Source: an uncultured Blautia sp.
Lineage (GTDB): Bacteria; Bacillota; Clostridia; Lachnospirales; Lachnospiraceae
DNA: 5,203 bases
Direction: 5' to 3'
NCBI GenBank assembly: GCA_900551465.1
Contig: URWL01000173.1
Location: 1 to 5,203, forward strand
Shown: one piece after another, positions 1 to 5,153 of the stretch
How positions within the stretch are numbered: the stretch's first letter is position 1
Layout: each line of letters begins with the position of its first letter
Program-made: the position numbers and the translations under genes
The notes under the pieces: model-generated
What the model saw: only the letters and a program-made list of their open reading frames with translations
Database searches by the model: none
What the model was told of the DNA's origin: nothing

Positions 1-681
1 TTTGGAGGACTGGCTTCCTATTCCTATGCACATTTACTGGCGCCATCTGAAATACAGAGAGAGATTGCGTTCTCATTTTTTAAAAGAGCAATCGATCTTA
101 CAATAGAGTTAGGTGCAGAAGTTATGGGTACGCCTGTAGGCGGTATGTCTTATGATGACGCCAGAAATCCGGAAAGAAGAGAAGAACTTTATAAGGAAAT
201 GCTGCAGTATATAAGAAAACTTGCTGAATATGGAAAAGCCAGAGGTCTGAAGGAAATCCATATAGAGGCAACGCCTTTAATAACAGAGTTTCCTCATAGT
301 CCGCAGGTATCCATACAGATGATGAAAGATCTGGAAGGAACAGAAATTCCGGTAAAACTTCTTATAGACTGGGGACATGCATTATATAAACCGTTATTAA
401 AAGAAGAGGCAGATATTCATCTGTGGTTTCAGCAATGCGCTCCATATATTGGATCGATTCATTTACAGCAGACAGACGGACTGTTAGACAGACACTGGGA
501 TTTTACCCATAAGGATGGAATCATCACTCCGGAACTGATTAAAGATGCAGTGAAGAGGGCAAATCTGGAAAACATTACGCAGTATCTGGAGGTCGTGACA
601 ATTTTTGAAGAAGATGACGATAAGGTATATGAAGGTATGAAAAAAACAATGGAGTATCTTCACAGGGAATTAGAGTGCTAA
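1..681 (+). CDS. Sugar-phosphate isomerase/epimerase, TIM-barrel (AP_endonuc_2/xylose-isomerase-like), 5' partial; candidate D-erythrulose 1-phosphate 3-epimerase
   Basis: The reading frame is open from base 1 to the TAA at 679-681, giving 226 visible residues. The true start lies upstream; the first internal ATG at 124 falls inside the conserved fold. The family usually has about 260-300 residues, so roughly 40-70 are missing. In window numbering, the expected divalent-metal ligands of this TIM-barrel family are visible: Glu89 (in HIEATPL), Asp123 and His126 (in DWGHA), His154 (in HLQQTDG) and Glu197 (in LEVV). These enzymes move a proton or epimerise a ketose at a metal centre in the cytoplasm. 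The next gene starts 12 nt downstream, and the operon also carries an erythrulose-type kinase and two tetrulose-phosphate-type isomerases. By context this fits the EryC role, interconverting D- and L-erythrulose 1-phosphate. An alternative from the same fold is a 3-oxo-isoapionate decarboxylase-like enzyme that makes L-erythrulose. Fold assignment is secure; substrate is inference. Confidence 0.8.
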   Translation, partial: FGGLASYSYAHLLAPSEIQREIAFSFFKRAIDLTIELGAEVMGTPVGGMSYDDARNPERREELYKEMLQYIRKLAEYGKARGLKEIHIEATPLITEFPHSPQVSIQMMKDLEGTEIPVKLLIDWGHALYKPLLKEEADIHLWFQQCAPYIGSIHLQQTDGLLDRHWDFTHKDGIITPELIKDAVKRANLENITQYLEVVTIFEEDDDKVYEGMKKTMEYLHRELEC

Positions 682-687
682 AAGGAG
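682..687 (+). promoter_or_regulatory. Ribosome binding site of the SIS-domain gene
   Basis: AAGGAG lies 6 nt before the ATG at 694 and directly follows the stop of the preceding gene. This supports translation from 694 and co-transcription with the epimerase gene. Confidence 0.75.
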
Positions 688-693
688 AGCCAA

Positions 694-1257
694 ATGGATT
701 ATAAAGAAACTTATCATAAAATTCTTGAGGAATACAGACAGGTTTTTGAACGGCTGGATCAGAAAAATATGAGAGATTTTATAGATGAAGTAAAGAATCA
801 TGACAGGATTTTTCTGATTGGCGTAGGCCGTGAAGGTATGGCGACGAAAGCTTTTGCTATGCGTCTGATGCATATGGGCAAAGAGGTTCACTGGATCTGG
901 GATGATACAACTCCCTCAATAAAACCCGGAGATCTTTTGATTGCTACATTGGGAGACGGAAAGATCGGACATATTGATTATGTATGCAGACGCGCCAGAG
1001 AGGCGGGAGCATTCATCTATGTTGTCACAGGATCGCCAAGTGGAGAAACAGCAAAAACAGTGGCAGATAAGGTATTCTTTGTTCCGGCAGCCGTGTACAG
1101 GGGAACAGACGATGTGGTACCTTCCTTTCAGCCAATGGGAAATCTGTTTGAACAGTGTCTGCTGATTCTGTTTGATATTATCATCATGACAATTGTAGAT
1201 GAGATACCGGATCTTTCATTTGAAAAAATGTCTGCCAACCATCGCAATATCGAGTAA
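694..1257 (+). CDS. SIS-domain protein related to 6-phospho-3-hexuloisomerase (HxlB/PHI-like), divergent sugar-binding motif
   Basis: This 187-residue protein has the size and layout of 6-phospho-3-hexuloisomerase (about 180-190 residues). There is an N-terminal helix region, then GVGREG (43-48), AFAMRLMHMG (53-62), TTPSIKPGDLLIA (72-84), a Rossmann-like second strand with VTGSPS (111-116), and the PHI signature QPMGNLFEQ (146-154). Glu153 in FEQ corresponds to a conserved, probably catalytic Glu of PHI. Two features depart from the family. The usual GRS is GRE (Ser to Glu47), and the phosphosugar-binding SGSGET stretch reads LGDGKI (86-91). This suggests a changed ligand or lost classical phosphohexulose activity. 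No HxlA (hexulose-6-phosphate synthase) partner is visible, so a ribulose monophosphate role is unlikely. Its place between epimerase and kinase implies a job with a short-chain sugar phosphate, possibly as isomerase or sensor. The ATG has a good SD and the next gene follows after 26 nt. Confidence 0.85.
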   Translation: MDYKETYHKILEEYRQVFERLDQKNMRDFIDEVKNHDRIFLIGVGREGMATKAFAMRLMHMGKEVHWIWDDTTPSIKPGDLLIATLGDGKIGHIDYVCRRAREAGAFIYVVTGSPSGETAKTVADKVFFVPAAVYRGTDDVVPSFQPMGNLFEQCLLILFDIIIMTIVDEIPDLSFEKMSANHRNIE

Positions 1258-1270
1258 GCATGAGAAGTCT

Positions 1271-1275
1271 GGAGG
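1271..1275 (+). promoter_or_regulatory. Ribosome binding site of the kinase gene
   Basis: GGAGG lies 8 nt before the ATG at 1284. An out-of-frame ATG at 1276 touches this site but opens only five codons, so 1284 is the start. Confidence 0.75.
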
Positions 1276-1283
1276 ATGTATAA

Positions 1284-3038
1284 ATGGGGATAAAGAAAAT
1301 ATTAAATGAAGACGTATCAAATGTCGTAGAAGAGAGCCTGACTGGCTATTTAACAGCTTACAGAAAATACTATAAAAAAATAGAAGATTATAATGCGTTT
1401 TATTATAAGGGACACAGACAGAACAAGGTTGCGCTTGTAATAGGCGGCGGAAGCGGTCATGAACCTCTGTTTACAGGATACTGCGGGGCCGGTCTGGCAG
1501 ATGCCGTTGCATGTGGAAATGTGTGCGCGTCTCCCAACCCTGAACTGATTACAGAAGCAGCCAGGGCTGTGGATCAGGGAAAAGGCGTTCTCTTTGTGTA
1601 TGGAAATTATGCGGGCGATAACCTGAATTTTGATATGGCAGAAGAAATGTGTCAGGCAATTGGAATGAAAACGGCACATGTTCGTGAATGGGATGATTTT
1701 GCTTCAGCTCCCAAAGACAGAATTACAGATCGCAGAGGGATAGCAGGCGACGTTTATACGATCAAAATTGCAGGCGCGGCATGTGACGCAGGTCTCAGTC
1801 TGGAGGAGGTAGTCAGGATTACTGAAAAAGCCAGAGATAATACAAATACCATAGGTCTGGCAACTTCACCGGGAACACTTCCGGGAAACGACAAACCTAC
1901 CTTTGAAATTGCAGATGACGAAATGGAATTTGGAATGGGACTTCATGGAGAACCGGGAATTGAACGTACAAAGATGATGCCGTGTTCTGATATGGTCGAT
2001 CGTATGTACAGGGAATTAAAACAGGAAATGCAGCTGAAGGCAGGAGATGAGGTTGCAGTTCTGGTAAACGGGCTTGGTTCCACTCCTTTGTTAGAATTAA
2101 ATCTTGTATATTATGAATTGTATAAACGGATGCATAAAGAAGGACTTAAAGTATATGATGCGGAAATAAAGACATATTGTACCTGTATGGAAATGGGCGG
2201 ATTTTCTATTACTTTCTTAAAGATGGACGACGAATTAAAGTCATATTATGATGCGCCATGCTTTTCTCCTTATTATGCGAAAGGTTCTGTATCATCAGTA
2301 ACTGTGGATACAAATGAAGACGAAGAAGAGCTCGAGTTTGACGAAACGGATGTAGAGCCGGCTCCTGTCATAAGGAGTAAAGAGGGAGTTCTTGAGCAGT
2401 TAAATGTGGAAGATACCAGAAACATGCTGCTGTATGTTGCAGATAAGATTATCGCAAATAAACCCTATCTGACAGAAGTGGACAGTGCGATTGGCGACGG
2501 CGATCACGGAATCGGCATGGCCGGCGGAATGCAGAAAGCGAAGAAAAAACTCCTTAAAATTGAAAATGAACGAAATGCATATCAGGTATTTGAAACTGCA
2601 GGGCAGGCAATGTTAATGTCCATGGGCGGAGCTTCGGGCGTTATTTTTGGAAGTCTGTATCTTGCAGGCGCAAAAGGAATGGAAGCAAAGGACATTCTTA
2701 CAGCTCAGGATATTGCAGAAATGGAAGAAAAGAGCCTGATTGCAATTCAGAAACGCGGAGGAGCCAGGCTGGGAGATAAAACGATGGTAGACGCACTTTC
2801 CCCAGCTGTAGACGCATTAAAGGAACATGCGCAGGAGGGCCTTCTGGAGATGATGAAGGCAGCGGAAGAGGCAGCGAGACAGGGAGTTGAAAACACGAAA
2901 CAGTATATCGCAAAATATGGCCGTGCGAAATCACTTTTAGAGCGAGCGATAGGATATCAGGATGCAGGTGCAACTTCTGTATATCTGATTTTCCAGGGAA
3001 TGAGAGAATTCATAGAAGGCAGTCTGGAAAATAACTGA
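1284..3038 (+). CDS. Single-chain ATP-type dihydroxyacetone kinase family protein (DhaK-DhaL fusion), probable L-erythrulose kinase (LerK-like)
   Basis: The 584-residue protein joins a DhaK substrate domain (about 1-340) to a DhaL nucleotide domain (about 370-580) through a very acidic linker (about 342-360). DhaK shows the GGGSGHEP loop (54-61), GNYAGDNLNFDMA (107-119) and GMGLHGEPG (217-225). His221 there is the expected residue that binds the ketone substrate covalently as a hemiaminal. DhaL shows the Mg-binding Asp triad D400, D405 and D407 in DSAIGDGDHG, the GGASG loop (448-452) and ARLGDKT (494-500). Fused K-L proteins use ATP, unlike the split DhaK/DhaL/DhaM system fed by phosphoenolpyruvate; no DhaM is seen here. 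The family phosphorylates dihydroxyacetone, and its members include the L- and D-erythrulose kinases of Mycobacterium. The two downstream isomerases look tetrulose-specific, so erythrulose to erythrulose phosphate is the preferred reaction. Dihydroxyacetone remains possible as a substrate. All key residues are intact, so it should be active. Confidence 0.93.
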   Translation: MGIKKILNEDVSNVVEESLTGYLTAYRKYYKKIEDYNAFYYKGHRQNKVALVIGGGSGHEPLFTGYCGAGLADAVACGNVCASPNPELITEAARAVDQGKGVLFVYGNYAGDNLNFDMAEEMCQAIGMKTAHVREWDDFASAPKDRITDRRGIAGDVYTIKIAGAACDAGLSLEEVVRITEKARDNTNTIGLATSPGTLPGNDKPTFEIADDEMEFGMGLHGEPGIERTKMMPCSDMVDRMYRELKQEMQLKAGDEVAVLVNGLGSTPLLELNLVYYELYKRMHKEGLKVYDAEIKTYCTCMEMGGFSITFLKMDDELKSYYDAPCFSPYYAKGSVSSVTVDTNEDEEELEFDETDVEPAPVIRSKEGVLEQLNVEDTRNMLLYVADKIIANKPYLTEVDSAIGDGDHGIGMAGGMQKAKKKLLKIENERNAYQVFETAGQAMLMSMGGASGVIFGSLYLAGAKGMEAKDILTAQDIAEMEEKSLIAIQKRGGARLGDKTMVDALSPAVDALKEHAQEGLLEMMKAAEEAARQGVENTKQYIAKYGRAKSLLERAIGYQDAGATSVYLIFQGMREFIEGSLENN

Positions 3039-3066
3039 GTAAGCTATCTGTAGACATTTAAGAAAC

Positions 3067-3072
3067 GGAGGG
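3067..3072 (+). promoter_or_regulatory. Ribosome binding site of the RpiB paralogue
   Basis: GGAGGG lies 8 nt before the ATG at 3081, in the 42-nt gap after the kinase stop. No hairpin or promoter is apparent in that gap, consistent with one transcript. Confidence 0.7.
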
Positions 3073-3080
3073 AAAACACG

Positions 3081-3524
3081 ATGAGGATAGCAATAGGATG
3101 CGACCCAAATGCGCAGAAGGAAAAAGAAGAGATCATTGCATATATTGAAAAAAAGGGTTATGGTGAAGTTACAGATTTTGGAAGTGAAGATGTGATCTAT
3201 GCGCATGTGGCAATAGAAGTGGGAGAAGCGGTTGCGGAAGGAAAGTACGACAGAGGAATTCTGATCTGCGGAACCGGAATTGGAATGTCCATTTCTGCAA
3301 ATAAGGTAAAAGGTATCAGCGCAGCCCTGATAACAGACGTTTATTCGGCAGAACGGGCCCGTCTGAGTAATGACGCAAATGTTGCATGTATTGGAGCATT
3401 TACAACAGGATGTAAGGTAAGGGAAAAGCTGATCGATGCATTTTTGGGAAATGAATTTGTAGAGGGATGTGCCTCCCAGCCAAAGGTAGATGCATTCAGA
3501 GAGTATGATATGCATAGGAAATGA
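3081..3524 (+). CDS. eryI/derI (rpiB paralogue): RpiB/LacAB-family isomerase, probable D-erythrulose 4-phosphate isomerase (EryI/DerI-like)
   Basis: The 147-residue protein is full length for RpiB (about 145-155). The start MRIAIGCD (1-8), the catalytic-Cys loop CGTGIGMSISANK (63-75, Cys63), and SNDANV (96-101) in the equivalent of the HNDANV segment are all present. Two positions differ from ribose-5-phosphate isomerase B. The His after Asp8 is Pro9. The His that opens the furanose ring (His98/99 in E. coli numbering) is Ser96. From memory, Brucella EryI shows the same Ser-Asn at that site within a similar YSAER...LSN stretch. Tetrulose 4-phosphate cannot form a ring, so a ring-opening His would not be needed. 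The assigned reaction is D-erythrulose 4-P to D-erythrose 4-P (EC 5.3.1.34), which feeds the pentose phosphate pathway in the cytoplasm. The family call is very secure; the substrate is well supported by residues plus context but is not proven. Confidence 0.9.
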   Translation: MRIAIGCDPNAQKEKEEIIAYIEKKGYGEVTDFGSEDVIYAHVAIEVGEAVAEGKYDRGILICGTGIGMSISANKVKGISAALITDVYSAERARLSNDANVACIGAFTTGCKVREKLIDAFLGNEFVEGCASQPKVDAFREYDMHRK

Positions 3525-3541
3525 TTCCAAAAACCGGTATG

Positions 3542-3547
3542 AAAGGA
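3542..3547 (+). promoter_or_regulatory. Ribosome binding site of the Tpi paralogue
   Basis: AAAGGA lies 7 nt before the ATG at 3555, within the 30-nt gap after the RpiB-type gene. An earlier ATG at 3539 is out of frame. Confidence 0.65.
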
Positions 3548-3554
3548 AAGATTC

Positions 3555-4328
3555 ATGAAGAAATTATATTTTGGAAGCAATCTGAAAATGTATAAAAACA
3601 GAAAAGATACGATTTCATATCTTCAGGAGCTGGCAGAACTGACTAAGGATATCAGCAGGGAAGAGCTTCATTTATTTATTATTCCTTCATACACATCTTT
3701 AGAGGGTGCGGCAGAGGAAACGGACAGAAGACTTATTCAGATTGGAGCGCAGAACATGTGCTGGGAAGATCAGGGACAGTTTACCGGAGAAATTTCACCA
3801 CTCATGCTTAAAGAAATGGATCTGGATCTGGTTATGATAGGGCACTCTGAAAGAAGGCATGTTTTCAGAGAGACAGATATTGAAGAAAATAAGAAGGTTC
3901 AGGCAGCTTTGAAACATGGTTTCCAGACCCTGTTATGTATTGGCGAAACCGCTGAGGAAAAGGAGTATGGAATAAGCAGAGAAATTCTCCGTAAACAGCT
4001 GATCGTAGGCTTTCATAATGTTTCACCTGCATATGCAAAAAAGATATGGGTTGCATATGAGCCGGTATGGTCGATTGGAGTTAATGGGATTCCTGCTTCT
4101 CCGGATTACGCAGAAGAGATGCATAAGGTGATTAAAGAATGCCTGTATGAGTTGTTTGGAGAAAGCGGCAATGAAATTCCGGTGTTATATGGAGGCAGCG
4201 TAAACCCGGAGAATGCAGATGAACTGATTACAAAAGAGTCTGTTGACGGACTTTTTGTAGGAAGAGCTGCATGGGATGCCTCAAAATTCAACCTGCTGAT
4301 TCGTAATGCAATGAAACAGAGAATGTAA
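3555..4328 (+). CDS. eryH/lerI (tpiA paralogue): Triose-phosphate-isomerase family protein, probable L-erythrulose 1-phosphate isomerase (EryH/LerI-like)
   Basis: The 257-residue protein is full length for Tpi (about 250). The catalytic set is intact: Asn9 and Lys11 (SNLKM), His97 (IGHSERR, 95-101) and Glu169 (AYEPVW, 167-172), plus the phosphate-binding YGGSVNPEN (212-220). The specificity loops differ from housekeeping Tpi. Loop 6, normally AIGTGK followed by TA, reads SIGVNGIPAS (173-182). Loop 8, normally LVGGAS, reads FVGRAAW (234-240). As I recall the sequence, Brucella EryH has matching NGIPAS and GRSAW features and a similar QNM-W-DQG-TGEISPLMLK block (here 67-86). The assigned reaction is L-erythrulose 1-P to D-erythrulose 4-P (EC 5.3.1.33), producing the substrate for the preceding RpiB-type enzyme. 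It ends the operon, with a terminator hairpin 9 nt downstream. It is unlikely to be the glycolytic Tpi, which in Firmicutes normally sits with gapA, pgk and gpmI. Confidence 0.9.
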   Translation: MKKLYFGSNLKMYKNRKDTISYLQELAELTKDISREELHLFIIPSYTSLEGAAEETDRRLIQIGAQNMCWEDQGQFTGEISPLMLKEMDLDLVMIGHSERRHVFRETDIEENKKVQAALKHGFQTLLCIGETAEEKEYGISREILRKQLIVGFHNVSPAYAKKIWVAYEPVWSIGVNGIPASPDYAEEMHKVIKECLYELFGESGNEIPVLYGGSVNPENADELITKESVDGLFVGRAAWDASKFNLLIRNAMKQRM

Positions 4329-4336
4329 AAAGTAAG

Positions 4337-4384
4337 AAAAGTCCGATGTATCTAGCAGTATTTTGCCGGATACATCGGACTTTT
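4337..4384 (+). terminator. Rho-independent terminator of the sugar operon, potentially bidirectional
   Basis: A perfect 16-bp inverted repeat has arms AAAAGTCCGATGTATC (4337-4352) and its exact complement at 4369-4384, with a 16-nt loop. The right arm ends in TTTT on the plus strand and the left arm begins with AAAA, which gives TTTT on the minus strand, so it could stop transcription both ways. It begins 9 nt after the stop of the Tpi-type gene. It separates the operon from the following gene, whose own transcription should therefore start downstream of this point. Confidence 0.92.
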
Positions 4385-4417
4385 ATGCTCTAAAAATTAA
4401 TCAGTTTTTAATCTTTC

Positions 4418-4481
4418 TTCAAGAATGGATTAAGAAACTTCTGTTAGAGTATAAGCATCAAATGAAAACAACATTCTTGAA
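4418..4481. repeat. Long-range inverted repeat in the leader of the DUF4342-like gene
   Basis: TTCAAGAATG (4418-4427) is the exact reverse complement of CATTCTTGAA (4472-4481), separated by 44 nt. The right arm abuts the AAGGA/AGGG purine stretch used as ribosome binding site, and a weak -10-like TATAAG (4450-4455) lies between the arms. It may be an RNA fold near the SD, a pair of operator half-sites, or chance in AT-rich sequence. Confidence 0.35.
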
Positions 4482-4490
4482 AGGACAGGG
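4481..4490 (+). promoter_or_regulatory. Ribosome binding site region that decides the start at 4498
   Basis: AAGGACAGGG precedes the ATG at 4498, with the AGGG core 7 nt away. Upstream in-frame starts, such as ATG 4462, lack any SD, and the extended frame runs back into the terminator. The 4498 start is therefore preferred. Confidence 0.6.
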
Positions 4491-4497
4491 TGAAAAT

Positions 4498-5025
4498 ATG
4501 GAACAACTGGAAAAGGTTGAAAAATTAAGACAAAGAGCAAATGTCTCTTATGAAGAGGCAAAGGAAGCTTTGGAAGCTTCCGACTGGGATCTTCTGGATG
4601 CCATGGTCTATCTGGAAAAACAGGGAAAGGTAAAACCTCCCAGTCAGGAATCCTATACGACAAATTGTGATGAACAGACGCAGTATGTGGATGTAAAGGA
4701 AAAGGTGCAGGAGCAGGAGGAAGAGGCTTCCAGAAAAACCTGCCAGAAGCTGGGGCATCTTTTTCGAATCTTTATCAGAAAAACCAGAGACAATGCTTTC
4801 TGTGTCTCAAGAAAAGGGGAGGAGATTCTCAGAGTTCCGGTAATCGCCATGCTTATTCTTCTGCTCTTCTTCTGGCAGTTTCTGATACCGGCAGCGGTGA
4901 TCGCGTTGTTTTTTGACTGTCGTTATTCTTTTAAGGGAAAGGACGATCTGGAAGGGATGAACCGGGCGATGGAAAAGGCGGGAGAGTTTGCGGACAAGGT
5001 AAAAGATGAGTATGAAAAGCTGTGA
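4498..5025 (+). CDS. DUF4342-like protein: UBA/TS-N-like N-terminal domain plus one transmembrane segment
   Basis: The protein has 175 residues from the SD-supported ATG. Residues 1-44 form a helical UBA/EF-Ts-N-like domain with the pattern VEKLRQRANVSYEEAKEAL, followed by DWDLLDAMVYLEKQGK. The family uses this fold for protein or nucleotide-factor contacts. Residues 46-82 are a polar, Glu/Gln-rich spacer. Residues 84-113 are basic and end in GEEILRVPV, which resembles the C-terminal part of DUF4342 proteins. A hydrophobic stretch (about 112-139) then predicts one membrane span. The tail (140-175) is highly charged and probably helical. It would be a small single-pass membrane protein of unknown function. 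It lies beyond the operon terminator, so it is not part of the sugar pathway. No strong promoter is visible upstream: TATAAG at 4450-4455 lacks a good -35. The DUF4342 call is from motif recognition, not a search. Confidence 0.75.
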   Translation: MEQLEKVEKLRQRANVSYEEAKEALEASDWDLLDAMVYLEKQGKVKPPSQESYTTNCDEQTQYVDVKEKVQEQEEEASRKTCQKLGHLFRIFIRKTRDNAFCVSRKGEEILRVPVIAMLILLLFFWQFLIPAAVIALFFDCRYSFKGKDDLEGMNRAMEKAGEFADKVKDEYEKL

Positions 5026-5066
5026 TATATGACTGAAATCCTTACAGCATTATAAGAAATCCCAGA

Positions 5067-5095
5067 TTGTCATAAGCAGCAGAAACCGTTATAAT
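5067..5095 (+). promoter_or_regulatory. Sigma-A-type promoter for the downstream dus-like gene
   Basis: TTGTCA (5067-5072, five of six consensus bases) and TATAAT (5090-5095, perfect) are separated by exactly 17 bp. Transcription would begin near 5101-5103, leaving a leader of about 50 nt before the ATG at 5154. The leader holds a weak 5-bp stem, TGCCA (5109-5113) with TGGCA (5125-5129), of doubtful meaning. No intrinsic terminator is seen between the DUF4342-like stop and this promoter. Confidence 0.8.
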
Positions 5096-5140
5096 ACAAT
5101 TGGCCGGATGCCAAAAGGATATTCTGGCAAAATACAGATA

Positions 5141-5145
5141 AAGGA
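5141..5145 (+). promoter_or_regulatory. Ribosome binding site of the dus-like gene
   Basis: AAGGA lies 8 nt before the ATG at 5154, supporting that start. Confidence 0.65.
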
Positions 5146-5153
5146 ATAGATAT

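Noticed and set aside
694..1257. Ribulose monophosphate (formaldehyde) pathway, suggested by the HxlB-like protein
   Set aside because: No hexulose-6-phosphate synthase is next to it, the SGSGET loop is lost, and all neighbours point to C4 ketose phosphates.
1276..1293. Five-codon mini-frame starting inside the kinase SD
   Set aside because: It is too short and its ATG overlaps the SD of the kinase gene. The 1284 start begins the conserved DhaK N-terminus. No evidence supports a leader peptide.
1284..3038. Plain glycerol/dihydroxyacetone utilisation operon
   Set aside because: No glycerol dehydrogenase or DhaM is visible, and the paired Tpi-like and RpiB-like genes have the C4-type residue changes. 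Dihydroxyacetone remains a possible side substrate.
2937..3530. 197-codon minus-strand open frame opposite the kinase end and the RpiB-type gene
   Set aside because: It spans two clear plus-strand genes and their gap, its translation is Cys/Phe/Ile-rich with no recognisable motif, and no SD-backed start is evident. It is an antisense shadow.
4363..4497. 45-codon upstream extension of the DUF4342-like frame
   Set aside because: It begins inside the terminator loop and has no SD. The similarity to the UBA-like domain begins right after the ATG at 4498.
4563..4581. GGAAGCTT repeated, with a perfect palindrome GGAAGCTTCC at 4572-4581
   Set aside because: It lies in the coding sequence for the EALEAS part of the UBA-like domain, so codon repetition explains it; an operator inside the gene is not supported.
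5109..5129. TGCCA/TGGCA stem in the dus-like leader as a riboswitch or attenuator
   Set aside because: Only five base pairs with an 11-nt loop and no U-tract or conserved aptamer sequence; too weak to support.
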